From Pleurodeles waltl (taxonomy: Eukaryota; Chordata; Amphibia; Caudata; Salamandridae), in assembly GCF_031143425.1 (NCBI RefSeq), contig NC_090444.1, positions 1,308,649,324-1,308,713,323 on the forward strand: a stretch of DNA of 64,000 bases. Direction: 5' to 3'. The position numbers were made by a program, and so were the translations under genes. Below, one piece after another: positions 43,900-57,075 of this stretch (the first letter of the stretch is position 1; each line of letters opens with the position of its first letter). The notes under the pieces were generated by a model, which was given only the letters and a program-made list of their open reading frames with translations, was not told the origin of the DNA and did not search any database.

Positions 43900-45652
43900 G
43901 TGCTGTACCCAGGAGGGTCCTGTGTAACAGGTATACCACATACCCAGGGCGGGTACAGCCCTGGCTACTAGGAGGACGTGCACTGGGTGTTTCATCCCCT
44001 GGAAAACCCTGTTAACCATGTCGTAGGCCTATGGAAAAGTACTGCAGGGGAGCTAGTGCACCTGCGCTCTGGGTCGAGGTCCTGATGCGGGGGCCAACTC
44101 TGAGCTGCCTTACGCCTTCCTCGGAGGGCCCCAACAGTGGGGCTGGTGGACTTCACCTGGCAGCAGCAGCGATAGCGTGGACTAAGTATGGTGTCTGGAG
44201 AACGGAATTGCTAGATGCGGAGTCTGCCAAGGATTGACCGCACTTCAGGTGAGCGTCCCTTCATCGTAGGGACCACTGCACATCAAATCGTCCTGTGAGT
44301 CTCAACAGAATCATGCGGTGCGGGATCCCGTGGGGCCCGCTATTGTTGAGTGTGTTGCATTTCTCTCATGTGAGCCTGGGCAGCATGCTCAATGTGTGTG
44401 GTGTCCTGTTCATTGGTTGCAACCCTTGGAGGTGGGGTGCAACTTGAGTTGTGCTGTACTTAGCCTTGTATGGCACGAATGAACTTACGTAGAAGTGTGT
44501 GATCAGAGAGTATGGTGCCACTACAAGTCATTGAGTACTAGACAGTGTGCCTCATTCCAGAGAAATACAGAAACCAATTTCCGAGTGTGACCAGATGGTC
44601 TAGTGTGACTCAAGTCATTGGGTACTAGACATTGTGCCTCCCAGAGGGGTGCGGGATTTACATCCTTTTGTGGGAGAGTCTGGTGTGGTTCAAGTCATCA
44701 CGCACCAGGCTGGTGCCTCTGTCCTAGGAGGTACCACCTTGGGAATTGGCTGGTGAATGATCGTAAGGTGAGGGTGACTTAGATCAGCGAACCCCTATGC
44801 CTCCTTTTTGTGGAGGATCGGCACTGAGCACTTTTCACTTGGAATCGTAACCGTCTAGGATCACTTGAGTCTTTGTGCCACAAGTGCAGAATCAACTGGA
44901 ACAGGAGGTGTGGGCCTAGTAACTTGTCATGTGCAACTGGAAGTGTTAATGGGGACTCATGTCAACAAGCCCCAACGGCGCCTCTCCATTCCGGAGGTGC
45001 TGAAATTGTAAGTACTTGGCAACACTGAACTGTCTGGCTGGGCACCTTGGTGTCAAACGGCGGCCTCGGTGACCCTCTACCTGTGTTTTGCAGACCTCTG
45101 AATGAACCTTCTGTGGGGAACTCGAACATCTCTGCCTTAATTGTTTACCAGCTGTTGTCTTTCCTTTCCCCCACCTTGACCCCGGAACCCTGAGAGTGGA
45201 AACTTAGCTGTAAGCCGTCCAGTAACCAGGAAAAGGTTGATGCAATCTTTGGTTTGTGGAGGGGTAGGAGAGGTGTAGCTGGTTGGTGGGTCAGGGGTGG
45301 TTTGAGACCCAGGGTGATTTCAAACACTATGACATCCACTATACTGGTATCAGGGCACCTCATTAGGATGCCAGGAGCGAGTGCGTACAAGTGAGTGTGT
45401 GCACACACTGGCTCATACCTGTGGCACCGCACAGCAAGGCAGAGTGGATGTGCGGGAGTGAGGGCGAATACGAATGTGTAAACATTGTATGTACATTTTG
45501 CAGCTAACTTTGGGAACTGGGGTGTACCCTGAATTTATGTGTTACACTGACTGTGGAGAATTCTAGGATGGGTCCTGTGCTGACACCATTTGGCACCTTA
45601 CCTGTGCTGGAAGGGAATGTATCGTTTTCCTCATGTGTACATACAGTAATAG
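43900..45652. other. GT-rich region with imperfect tandem repeats
   Basis: Locally higher GC and GT content than the surroundings. The word CAAGTCATTG(A/G)GTACTAGAC followed by GTGCCTC appears at about 44524 and 44611, with a weaker third copy at about 44689, so the spacing is 78-87 bp. No coding frame is convincing. It could be part of an LTR or a small satellite. Confidence 0.4.
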
Positions 45653-45830
45653 TGCCTGATTACAACTTTGGAGGAGGTGTTAATCCGTGCCAAATGTGAC
45701 GGATATATCACCAGCCGTATTACGAGTTCCATAGGATATAATGGACTCGTAATACGGCTGGTGGTATATCCGTCACTTTACCGTCACTTTTGGGACGGCT
45801 TAACACCTCCTCCAAAGTTGTAATCAGGCC
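45653..45830. mobile_element. Fold-back (long-hairpin) MITE, copy 2
   Basis: 178 bp. The arms GCCTGATTACAACTTTGGAG and its complement close the hairpin. The centre TACGAGTTCCATAGGATATA is shared with copy 1 at 35956-36122. AATAG at 45648-45652 and again at 45831-45835 may be a 5-bp target duplication. Confidence 0.78.
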
Positions 45831-45835
45831 AATAG

Positions 45836-47131
45836 AGTTTAACACGGTTGGGCCTCATATTGTGATTTGCAAATTGGGGCATAGGTCCAGACTTACATTA
45901 TACCTGTACTGTGTTGACAAGGTGTGTGTTGAATACAAGAATACAATCTTTTTTATATATACACTGTGTGTGAAGTCTCCTTTGTACCGCACAAAAGTGA
46001 GCACAGGTTATACAGTAAGTGTAATCACCAACCCTTGACGGGAGTGGGGATTTCTGCCTTGCTAGGGTCCTACCTCAGCCGACCAGAAAGTGCCGCCTCC
46101 AACAGGTAAGACGTCCGAATTGGCTGGATCGCCTTTTTTTTTGTTGTTTAGCATTTTGAAACATTGACCTAAACAACACCCATGGTACCAGTTTTGAATA
46201 TCTTAAGTTCAGGGCTTGATTAGGGCATATCTGAATCTTCCAACTATACGTCCATGAAATGCAGACTCAAAAAAAAAAAACTGAATTGTTTCATTAATGC
46301 TAAAAGTGACTGTATTTCTATTTCTATTTCACCTTCTTGGCCACTATCAAACAGAATTAATTAAAGGGAGTATTGGACACACAGGTATATGAACAATGTT
46401 GGGCATACAGAATAAATACCAATATACCAATGGGAGCTATCAGCTACCTAGAAGAAAGGACAGATGAAGATAGGTGTTCCTTTATAATGTGTGGGTGTTC
46501 CTCTGCAATGTCTTAATCACCCAGATTTATTTATGCAGTCATTGCTTCTTTCTACTCAAATGTCAACGCTATACTCTTGATTAATGGGCCGATTTCTAAA
46601 ACTTTTATTTTTGATGAATGCTTCAGGACTGCCTTGATCTGGTTCTTCAATCATTAATTTATCATTTTATAAGAGAAAGAAAGGGGCGTGGCTTGAAAAC
46701 AAGGCAGTGTGACAGTGAAAGCAAGGGCGCCCCTTGTCACTGGTAAGACGGTTTTCCAATTAGTAACATGGAGTATGCGCAGGAGGCAAGGATCAACATC
46801 CCGGCCATCATCCTCCTATATCATCGCAGCCTGAAGTGATGGAAGAATTCATTAGGTCAATAAGCCATGGATACGAGTGCCCGTGAGGTCCTCGAGTGCG
46901 ACCTTCTGGCGTGCTCTGCATTCCTGGCGGCAGCCGGTACTCGTGGGGCAGTCTCGGCCCTGGAATTGTACCAACAGAATCTGGGGTCTTGTTTCCAACA
47001 TCCCCTCAACAGACCTCTAAACGCAAGGAGGGATCGTATCGGGGGAACATAACTGCAGTCGGCCACCCAGTCCACCCTTGCCTCCCTCCCCACAAGAAGC
47101 ACTTGAATTGCTTGACTGGAGTGTTAAAGCC
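45836..47131. other. Unassigned sequence
   Basis: 46680-47130 is GC-richer than its surroundings and carries ORFs of 61-81 codons on both strands without a recognisable domain. The rest is AT-rich and featureless. Confidence 0.35.
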
Positions 47132-47245
47132 AGTGCTTTAAATGGGTAGGTACTTACCGGTAATAAGCACTGGCGCTTCTTTATTTTCTCCCAATGAGTA
47201 CCAGAACTTTTCCTCGGAGAAGGAGAGTACCAGTACTCACAGGGA
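47132..47245. mobile_element. Partial hAT-type MITE
   Basis: Starts with CAGTGCTTTAAATGGG, the same terminal repeat as the intact element at 61730-61917, and shares internal ACCGGTA- and GAGAGTACCAG-like words. A matching right terminus was not found, so this is a fragment or a diverged copy. The right boundary is approximate. Confidence 0.55.
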
Positions 47246-50200
47246 GCCTGGTTCGATGCAATTGGTGTTGCTCACGAAGTCCTGCCCCGGCAGTAGCTTC
47301 TGATCGTTCTGTATTGGTTTAAACATGCCTTTCAAATGCTGGAACTCTGGACTGAGCTGGTACAAGAGCTCCAGAACAGCCGCTTTTGTCTCTAGGACAC
47401 AGTGATCTGCGTGTGCTGCTGTGAAAGGTACAAGGGGAAGGGTGTGGCTGCAGGGGGTATATTTATTTTACACAGTGGGAGAAAAAGGTGATTGTAAAAC
47501 TTAATGGGCGGAGGTGTGTGAAGCATTGTTCATGTCAGTGCAGATTGTTTAGTAAGCCTACTGTTTTAAATGCCTGTAAATCTTCACCCATCAACATTTT
47601 AAATGAAAGGAATTTGCGTGAAAGAAAATTCCTGCTCTCTGTACAATTTTCCCCAATTATCCTCAAAGAAAAACTACATAAGAGGCAAAATAAATGTTTT
47701 TCCTTTCCGTTTTACAAGTGGCAACCTCCTGCTTCAGATGGTGAACCATACCTAAACCAATTGTGACAAGAGGTTCCATGGAAGATGTGACACTTTCATA
47801 CAGTTTGGGATTTTAGAGGGCGAACCTTTCACATTTTGGGATCTGTAGTTACCTTTATCAGTCTACGCGAGAGATTCATGCATATAACAAACATCAACGA
47901 TGATCATTCTTTTTTTATGGTGAATGTTGAATCCTTCAGGGCACTGCTTCTGGCGCAGGCTCTATGACATTTCTGAGAGCTGCCACTGTCCAGCAGTGCA
48001 TGTGTAAGACAATGCGTAAGAGATGGAAAGTAAAAGCCAAATGTCTGTGACTTTGCAACTACGAGTATGCCTGTGAGAATGAAATGTGGAAGGTGGGTGT
48101 TAGTGTGAAACTGAATGTGAATCAGAGTATGAAATGGATGTTAAAGTCAGGGACATCTTGAGGGGTTCGGGGAACCTGGGCCTGACGTATTTAGGAGGGC
48201 CTTATTTGTAACAGCTTTGAATTTATGATCTAGTTCAGCTTTTTCATGCCCTCTGTGGCAAGGTCACTGACAGTGCACAGGCATACTGGCCCAAATTCTA
48301 AATGTATTTACATTTAATATTCTGGGATAATGACACGTTTTTCTCATATGTGAGGTCCTGTTTTGATGTAAAATAAACTGCGTCTCTGGCTTAAGTGTAT
48401 GTGAAAGGGGTAAAATGTATTTAGACTTTTTTGAAACGTGTATGTTAACTTTCCGTCTCCATTTTTTACAGATAAAATGTTGGGATGTTTTGTGAAATTT
48501 TGTGAATTTCTTTAAGAATGGGACCAGGGCCAAGAGTTGACAGCAGAAAGTGTGCAGAGGCACAAAGAGCAAAGTCTGAACTTAATTATTTTTTCAAACT
48601 CTGACAGCAAGACCCATGTGATAATAAATATTTTGGCTCGCTTAACTGATCACACCAGGATGCATTTCAAAATATCTCCTGGTACAGAGATCTTTGTGTA
48701 TCCAGCAAGCTCCCAGGTACGATGACACTTTAATAAGTCTGGTAGTTAATGCACTTGCTGGAAAGATCTGTGTGCATTCTAATCAAAGGTTCAACTCAGC
48801 ATAAAATTGCATAGAGGATCAATGTCCCTACCAAAATGCACAGAATGAAACATGCAGATCACAGATTTGTTTATGTACGTAGCTCAGTTGGTTATTTTTT
48901 TGTTACAGAGATCCTTGTGTTACCTGCAGTTAAAATACTTGGGCTATAGCTTAATGATTCACAATCCTGCATTTAGGAAACGCATGCAAACAGCAAGGCA
49001 TGCGTTGGAAACCTTGCAGTATTCCCCTCAATACGTTGTTATTCTAAGATTGCTAAATAAGGATAACTTTGGTTCATAATAATCACTTATTATATTAGTA
49101 CTATATAAATGACTATTAGTGTAACAACTCACGGACAGATACATCTTTCATTCTTACAGTGCATGAAGATTTCTGTCATACAAAGCTTAGAATGACCAAG
49201 AACCTAGGCCCACCCCTTACCCCACCCTTAGCACCACCCTTATACCTGCCCCAAACTCCACCCTACTTCACCCCTCCTTTTGGTGAGTACCTGCACTTAT
49301 TTTTTCTTTTTAAAAGCACTGGTTCGTTCTGCAGCTTTATTACAATGCGCTACTTAACTACTGCACGCAGGCAGTATATTTTATATCATAAATCACATGT
49401 ATGTCAGTTGTAACACTGACCATTATTTACATTCAGCAGTCGTCGTCATTCTGTTTTGAACACCCATGAAAGGGGGAGTGAGAAAATGCCCTATCGCAGA
49501 TTGCTACTTACTGCTTGCTACCTCTCCTGCTCGCCCTTGGTCTGCAAGTGCCACGTCTGCTCCGCTGCTCCCCGCTCACAGGCCAGGAGTTCCTTTAAAT
49601 TGACTGCCTTCACTGCCACACTGAGGAGGTACTGGCACCCCTCGTAGGATCCCCCCCTTTGCTGATCTGACCCTATTCTATGTGCAACCTGCCGACTCCA
49701 AGGCACAATTATGTTGTGCATGAACATCTGTATGTCCACCCAGGAGAGGTGAACTATAATCCTTCGTAGAACCCTGGTTCCTGGAGGCTGAGGAGACCAT
49801 GCCTTACAAAGTCGAAAGCTATGCTTTTGCAGAACCTATTCACCTCAAGTTTAGCTTCCTTCTGGATTTCTTCACTGCACTAAAGGATGCCGCCCTGCCT
49901 CGATTAGTAGTACTGGATGATCTTTGACCATGACTCTTGCCTTTTCTTCTGGCATCGCAGTGGTGATGTGACCTGCCTTGATGAAATGCAATAGCTGGCC
50001 TCTACCTAAAGTCATCAAGTAGTTGCCCCCCCAAGTGTATGGGTATAACGTCTGGGTCTTTCACTAAGTTATTTCCGAGTCTTTCAGTAAGTTACTCACT
50101 GCTCCCTCAAACTGTTCCCAGCACATACCGGGTATTCCCTTGCAAGTCACCATTGTGTTGCGTAGTTGTCGCCCAGTCCATCCTCTCAGCGCCCATCTCT

Positions 50201-50263
50201 GGGCCGTTGTGACGCAGGAGTATCCCACAAACTAGACCATCCTGTGAAAGCGTCCTTTGTCAC
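47246..50263. other. Unassigned sequence left of the Ngaro-like element
   Basis: Short ORFs only. 49200-49280 is C-rich on the plus strand with repeated CCACCCTTA-like words. 49450-50260 may include the 3' end of the Ngaro-like element, but I could not identify its terminal repeats. Confidence 0.35.
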
Positions 50264-51008
50264 CTATGGGGAGAACCAGCATTGTACAGTGTCAGCCTGT
50301 GTCCTGCATTCTCCCCCGTCCCTTATATACCAATCTGCGTGATAGCTGTCTCCCCGAGGCCCAGGACTGCTGCTCGCCCAGGTCACTGTGCCAATTCTGA
50401 AAGAGTGGGTCCCAAAATGCGTGGCTCCTAGTCCAGCTTGGTCCAGGGCCTTGCAATGACCTGTGTAAATTAGTACCTGCTGAGGAAGGACCTGTCCTGG
50501 TGTATAGAGAGGAGTGCCACCCCTAATGGGAGCTGCTGCGCATATTTCTTCATGATGCATACCAGGCAGAAGTCTGGGGTGGACAGGCATCACAAAGTGA
50601 CTATCTTTCCCTTTGCTTCCTGGTCAATTTTACATTTTCGGATCCTAAATGTCTTGCAGTCCTCTTCTAACTGTAAGCATGCCCATCTTAGGCAGTAGTC
50701 TCCCGTCATGGTTTTTTGATGGTGGAACCACCTCAGGCACACTCATTAACCTGAAGAATGTGACAGCAAAAGCTGCCTTGAATACAGTTGTCTTGTAAGG
50801 GTCGGCGCAATTTAGTGAGGAGGACTCTTACGATTGCTGTCAGGCAGTCAAGTTTAGGGATAATATGGTGTCTTTCAATATCATCCCTGAACACCCTCAT
50901 CCCTTCATTGCTGCTTTTTTGTAGTAGCTCTTTGTGGGGTCGCTGCAACCCTGCCATAGCCTGTAGTGATGCTCTACTGATGCCAGGTGTGCCTCCGTCC
51001 ATGCTCAT
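50264..51008 (-). pseudogene. Ngaro-like tyrosine recombinase remains
   Basis: At 50264-50593 the decoded sequence has LDQAGLGATHFGTHSFRIGT, which carries the HxxR box, then a damaged segment (SYHADWYIRDGGE) where the last catalytic residues should be. At 50733-51008 an upstream portion (LTAIVRVLLTKLRRP and FCCHILQVNEC) resembles the region before the first catalytic arginine. The two parts lie in different registers. Nonfunctional. Confidence 0.72.
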
Positions 51009-51153
51009 GTTTTACCACCCTTGAATGCCCAGCCTATGAAGAGTTCCATCACGTTTCGCAGATCCTTCAGTCTGGAGATCTCCTTGAAGGTCTCCAACCT
51101 CTTGAGGTACCTTATGCCAGTCTCTGGTGCCACTGTGTTGTCTACCAGCCAGT

Positions 51154-52424
51154 CTAGTCCTTATCTATCAAATCCCACAGTGATTTAGGGAACAGGGTTA
51201 TCCGGGGATCTGCTTCTGGTGCCAATTTCCTGAATTCCTTCCACAGAAAACAAGCAAGGGCATCAGCTTTTGAGTTAAATAGTTCTTGTGTGTGCCTCGC
51301 CCTCACCTCAATATTTGACCACAGCTGCGCCCTTGCCATGTTCCTTATGAGCCTCATTACCCATGGGAATGTGCCCCCATTTAATAGCTGAACTGCTTGT
51401 TTGCCTGACCACAGCATCAACTTCAGCTCCTTCAAATGCTCTTTTCACATGTACAGTGTGTCCCTACTATGATGAAGGGCTCCAGCATCGTGATGTTCCT
51501 TGTGAGCCTTTTCCTTTGCGAAGCTGTTGGCCATGCTTGAGCGCACCATGCACTGCCTAGTGTTGCTCCAAATCCTTTGCTATCTAAAGCATCTGAGAAG
51601 TGCTCTAATGGTTGGATGTCATCCAAGAGTGTCTCCACATCAGGGTCCCATTGAAAATGCCTAGGAAGGCCACCAAATCTTGCATGTCCTTGGGCACTCC
51701 ATTGCCTAGCCTCATGTGGTGGTGTTTCTTAATGTGCTAGTTAGGCTCGCCAAGAAAAACTGTGGCCTGCTGGAATGACCTGTGCACCAAATTCAGTTAT
51801 CCAATAATCTCTTGTATTTCTGCCAGTGTGTCCTTCTCATTTGCTCCTATCCTCATTAGACTGTCCCTAAGGCATGAACCTTATCTTGTGGTAGTCTACA
51901 TACTCCCTCCACAGAATGTATCTCACCGCAGAGGAAGGTCAATTTACACGACAGGCCCTGGGTCTCTTCTGCCAGAGGGATGCCCAGTCTGGCTGCTAGC
52001 TGCAAGAAGGTCTTCAGGATCCGGAGCATTGCGGGCTCCCTGCCTCCCCCACCATCAGGAAGTTATTGAGGTAGTGCAGAACCCCTCCATCTATGTGCTC
52101 TTTTTTCAGCGTATAATCTAAGATGGTGCTAAACATCTCGAAATAAGAACAAGATGTGGAGCAACTCATTTATCAAAGTAGTAGTTGCCTTAGGATAGGG
52201 AGAAGCCTGGTGGTGGAACCTATGTCCGCCTTTGCCATAAGTACCTCTTTGCCTATCGCTGTTACTGGCTCTACTACATCATCAGATGAGTGACAGAACA
52301 CAATGCAATCACACTGATCTAGCCAGGCATTCACTGAATCATCCTCTGTGTAAGAAAGGTGGAGAATTAGTCTAAATTGACTATGTTCCTTCTTTGTGAT
52401 CACTCCTTGAGAGGAACCACACAA
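51154..52424 (-). pseudogene. Ngaro-like RT-RNase H remains, YLDD mutated to YLNN
   Basis: The RT N-terminal part at 52173-52424 reads FRLILHLSYTEDDSVNAWLD and later LMAKADIGSTTRLLPI, with the first catalytic aspartate in KAD. The active-site box at 52062-52073 decodes as HYLNNFLMVG, so both aspartates of YLDD have become asparagine. The RNase H end at 51154-51435 has RHTQELFNSKADALACF followed by KEFRKLAPEAD. The gene is broken by several frameshifts and its polymerase would be inactive. Confidence 0.72.
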
Positions 52425-52521
52425 TTAGGCAGCAGGCCGTAAAAGGGACCTCCATTGTGCCCAAACCTCAGCTTCTTATCATGGTTTTGTCTTAGCATGG
52501 TTTTGTTACTTGGCGTTTCAG

Positions 52522-54290
52522 CTAGCAGAATGCCACATATGTTGTTAATGCCTTTATCTGTTTTGTTTGCCTTGTTCCCACCTTCATTTGTGACCCACTC
52601 CATGTCACTTTCTGTTCTGACTCTTTTTTGCCTGGACTGCCTTGTTTCTCCTGCATTCCGTGCTCAATTGCCCTCCCTTGCACATGCTGCAGATGTGCCT
52701 GAACTTGCATGATAAGCCACATAGACAGTCCCCTTTCTTGTATACCCAGCAGACTGTATTTGGGGCCCCTTGAATTGGTCTGTGCTTTGTGGGTCCACTC
52801 AAACGTCTGCTTGTTGGAGCAGCAAAGCTTGTCATGCCTGTTTTTGGACTGAAGGCAATAGGGCTGCTCTGCCTTGGACACTATCTTCCTGGCCACTACC
52901 ATTTTTCGCATGTAACCTTCATCTTCATGGAGCCACTCTAGCTTGGGCCACCTCCGCATCCTGATCCTAAACCTCTTGTCATACTGAAGCCAGGCGTCTC
53001 CCCAAACATCCTTTGGGCCTTGTGTATCCTTTACTCATAAAGCCACAGATCTGCAGTGTAATGTGGCAATTTCTCCACTATTATACATGCTATCATCCTG
53101 AAGGCATCCAATCAATTCTTGATTTTCATCTTTTTCCTAACTTGCCCCTTTCTTTCTTTTCCTCATCATTTTTTGTCATGATTAACCAAGTCAAACCTTT
53201 CCATTTGCACTTCCACGGGTGAAAAGATATCACTGAACAACTCTTTTCACCAGATTCTTTTTTTTAACTGACAACAGTGTTAGCCTTTCTAGACCTGAGG
53301 ACCTAGCCAACATGGACAGTTGACTTTGGGATGCCCTGGTGTAACTTAGTTCTTGCTGCAATGCCTGGTCACTGCTCCCAATGCTCCCCTGCACCTTTGT
53401 ATAACTCATTGGTGCCCCGTTTGGTGTGCTGGCAGGTGAAGTGTCTGCCCATGCTGCCACCAGGTTCGCTAGTGTTTGTCCGCGTGCATGTTGCCTGACA
53501 TGCTTGTTTGCGGGGTGCTTGAAGGACTATGTGTGAGCTGCTCTGTGGAACCCCTTTATAAGTGTCACTCTGTGGGGGCAAGTCCTGTGCAGCACTCTGG
53601 GAGAGACATCTCACCACTGGCATTGTGACTATGTTGGCACACCTGCCCATTATTGTAGGGTGGCCCATTATTTCAATTGTGCCCTTCACTTCCTGTGCCA
53701 CTGAACCTACCATGGCTCCCAAAGGACTAGACAGATGAAGTAAGTTAGCCCTTGCTTGCTCGCTGCCACTACCTATCCCTCACCATTCCAAGCTAATGGA
53801 CTTTATACATTCATTGATAATAGTACCTATATGCTCACCATTGGGTATGTGTTGTGTTAGCTCACTGGTTCCTGCTGTCGCTGTTGGGGCTACAGATGAC
53901 AGCTAGCTGCCAGAAACTTGGGTTCCATCTTCGGTGGGTTCCTCTCCTTCGGTTTCCTCGCCTTCTTTTGAGGTGGTTGTCCTCTTTCTTTAGGCTGTCG
54001 TCTCTCGGTAGCCTGTTGATCAGGTGTACTCAGCGCCATATAGCATCTGTAGTAAGTATTCCTTTCCCAACTTTCGGCCTGCTTCCCTTGTGCTTTCGAG
54101 TAGGTGCTCCATTTCACCATTACCTCATATGGCTTGTGCCAGGGCCTGCTCTTGCTGCTCCGTGTTGCACAGTAGGTGCTGTGCTTTAATACCAGTGATT
54201 CCTTGGCTGCCCCAGGCCTTGGTTCAGCTCCCCCTCTTGGGTGTAAATTGGCGCAGAGCCATTTTTTGGCATTCCGTGGCTGGAGCACTG
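52522..54290 (-). pseudogene. Ngaro-like gag remains
   Basis: At 52605-52835 the decoded segment NTVCWVYKKGDCLCGLSC is followed by KFRHICSMCKGGQLSTEC, a Cys/His array of the type found near the end of gag in Ngaro-like elements. Upstream (52850-54290) only loosely coding stretches remain, including a Lys/Pro-rich part at about 53890-54000 on the coding strand. I assign the upstream part by position only. Confidence 0.6.
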
Positions 54291-56269
54291 CATGCTGTTA
54301 CACAGCCTGCTCCTCATGCTACAAGAGGCACTCTCTTTCGAGCCCTGGGCGCTGACAATTCAGGTGAGCAGTTTTTTGGTGCTGGCTGTGTGCTGGTGGA
54401 TGGAGAGGCTTTGCCGCCAGCTTGTGGCTGTGCTGAGATCTCATTGCTCGCTTCCACTAGTCATGATAATGCCAGAACTTCGTGGTTGCTGCCTGTGTGA
54501 TGCAGGGAGCAGGTCCCAACTGCATGCCTCCCAAACCCAAGGAGCATACAATGGCCTGGTGTACCACCAGTGTCCCAGAGACCACTCCCTTCTGTCAGCT
54601 CAGAACAGCTCTGTGATAGACAGATGCCCTGCCCAGGTGAAGAAGTACAGTAGTTGTTTGGGGCCTACTCTGTTGCCCGGTGAGCAGTTAGCACTGACCC
54701 CCCAGTTATGGTGGTGCTGCACACTGGCGTTGGGACACTGCTCGTGGTCTCGATGTGTATCACTTTCTTCCCGCTGGATTGTGGGGAGCGGAGTTCTCTG
54801 CCCCTGATGAGACGGTTGTGAATCCCTCTTCCTCATAGCCATTGCATTGCTCCCTCGAAATCCGATCGCAGTGCGTTTCCCTTGCAGGTCCGGTAATGAC
54901 CTGCTAGCTGATAACCTTGCCCTTTATCCATTCCTTGTGGCAGCCCGATTAGGCCGCTTGAAGGTAGCCGGTTCCTCGCCCAACCAGGTGTGCTATTTTT
55001 CAAGTTCCTCTGACTCAGAGGTCCATTTTTGGCATACTGCGGCCTGGCCTTTGTTTTCTCATGTGGGGGGGGTTGGAGTCATAGTAAATGCTGGCTGCCC
55101 TGTCATTGCTTTGGGCAGATTCCATCATTAACCTCAACCATGCACACCAGCGCTCTCTGCTCTGTAATGGCTCTGCCTGCCAGGCATCTGCATTACTCGG
55201 AGCATTAGACACAATGCTCAGCAGCGATTGACCCTCAGAGGGTTGCATTTGACTGGATCAACACTGGGCCTACTTGATGGCTATGTCGATCTCTGGGAGA
55301 AAGTAGGTGCAGGGAGCGAGGATGCATAGACCCCATGGTTGCACAGATTATACTCCTTCCACACATGGGACCTGCTCTGGACCACGCGGTGATTGAGGTG
55401 CCCCCCCACTTTCTTATCCTCATCTCTTTTGATACGCATGCAACAAGACACCCCCTCTTGTGAATGTTTAAAGGCACAGGTGTGGTGGGCCCACGGTATA
55501 CATCACTCAATCAAGGGAGAGGCACCATATATCATGGGACCCCATATTGGGTTGGGTAAGATACCTTTCCCCATCCTTTAGAAATATCACAACATACTTA
55601 CTGCACCAGACAATGAATAGAGTCTATCGGGACACAGAAGTAGCTTGGTGATGCATGTCTAGTGATTGAGAAATCCTAGGAGCCCCCTCCGTCTAATGAA
55701 GATAGTAAGGTTTACTACCAGCTTGCCTTGGATTAGGGTGAATGCTGTGCATTGGGCACACTGTCTTTGCCGCTTTGACTTATAGGCTGGACCGACAGCC
55801 CATTGGGACACATTGTTGAGTGGTGATCTGTGCTTTTGGGAGGCATTCAAAGCTTATTTACGGGTCATGTGCATGTAGACATCTTACAGAGTAAAAGTTA
55901 AGTTTGCTTAGGCACACCCTGAGACTGAAGGGAGTGCAATTCAACTGGAAGATGAGGAAACTACGCTATAAGAGGTTAGACCTCACTTGATTCACACCAA
56001 GGAAAACGTGACAACACAATAGACTGTCGGTGCCTACATGATTTCAGCCAAGTCACAACCAGACAGCATAACAAGGCAGACAAAGCAGGCAGGTTACTAC
56101 CCTAGTTGTTTAAGGGTGAGTCTCCACACCAACCAATCATGGCATTATTGGCCCAGTCTAACAAACTTGTAAACACCCAAACATAAACAAGGCAATGAAT
56201 GCCTTTCATATAGATTTATATTAAGTACAGTACTCTGTATCACCATAGGAGATAGCGGAGTACTTAAGA
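54291..56269. other. Unassigned sequence
   Basis: 54290-55500 may include the 5' end of the Ngaro-like element. 55500-56270 shows nothing recognisable. Confidence 0.3.
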
Positions 56270-57075
56270 GCATATTCTTGATACATTAACAAAAACTGAG
56301 ATGCTGGAAAAACTCCTGCACCTAGAAGAGATAGAAGCACCAATCAGAGTAAAATACCTGGAACCGATGTTTTCCCTGAGCTATATGCCACTTTCAGTGG
56401 CTTGCTGGCCCAAAGACTGCTGACCCATGTACTTGGAAGCTAGGGACAAAAGGCAGCTACCTCCCCACCACTACTAATGAAACACTTATAGCCCCACTTC
56501 TTAAAGATCAGTTTAATCCGTTGGAGGTGAAGTCATATCACCCTCTTTCGAAACTGGATTCTTATTGCAAGGTACTGAGAGGGGTTTTAAGAAGCAGATT
56601 ACTGCCTTAACTGGAAAACCTGGTACATCCACAACAGCCTGCGTTTATACCACTGAGGCATACTGAGTTAAATGTCAGAAGGCTTTTCCACGTGATAAGT
56701 GGTTGCGTGGACAACCATTGAACACTTACTGGTTGTAGCATCAATTGACTTGGACAAGGTCTTTGATTCGCTAGACTGGACATAACTCTTTATGGAACTC
56801 AGACCTGAAGTTACTAAATGGATAAGCCAACTGTATGCCCCCCATTGCAGTAAAGGTAATTTCTGCAGAGGTGTGGAAAATGAGTTGTGCAAACCAAGAC
56901 TGCCCTGTTTTCACTTTTCTATTCTCCCTGCCGCACGAACCAATGGAGGTTATGTTCAGTCAGATGACCGCCATGCACGGAATACAGAGATGCAGGGAGA
57001 TCCACTCCATATCTCTATATGCAGATGATGTATTATTTCGTGACATAGAGCCCACACGAGTATACATTCTACCAG
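56270..57075 (+). pseudogene. L1-like ORF2 reverse transcriptase remains (plus strand)
   Basis: Decoded fragments follow L1 ORF2 order: LEEIEAPIRVKYLEP, a damaged connecting part, a segment around 56740-56770 where the SLDAEKAFD-like box should be (decoded DLDKVFDSLDW), PEVTKWISQLYAP, and ISLYADDVLFRD around 57020-57055 with the YADD catalytic box intact. Multiple frameshifts and stops. Neither the 5' nor the 3' end of the LINE was found. Confidence 0.75.

Larger units (their letters stand above)
50264..54290 (-). mobile_element. Decayed Ngaro-like YR retrotransposon
   Basis: On the minus strand the pieces run gag (54290-52522), RT-RNase H (52424-51154) and tyrosine recombinase (51008-50264). 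The YR piece has the FGTHSFRIG signature typical of the Ngaro/Crypton branch rather than the AHSTR box of DIRS. The RT and RNase H pieces are also of Ngaro type. Terminal split direct repeats, the hallmark of Ngaro ends, were not identified. Many frameshifts, and the RT active site is lost. Confidence 0.72.

Noticed and set aside
49200..49280. Interstitial telomere-like repeat
   Set aside because: CCACCCTTA-like words are irregular and do not form CCCTAA units.
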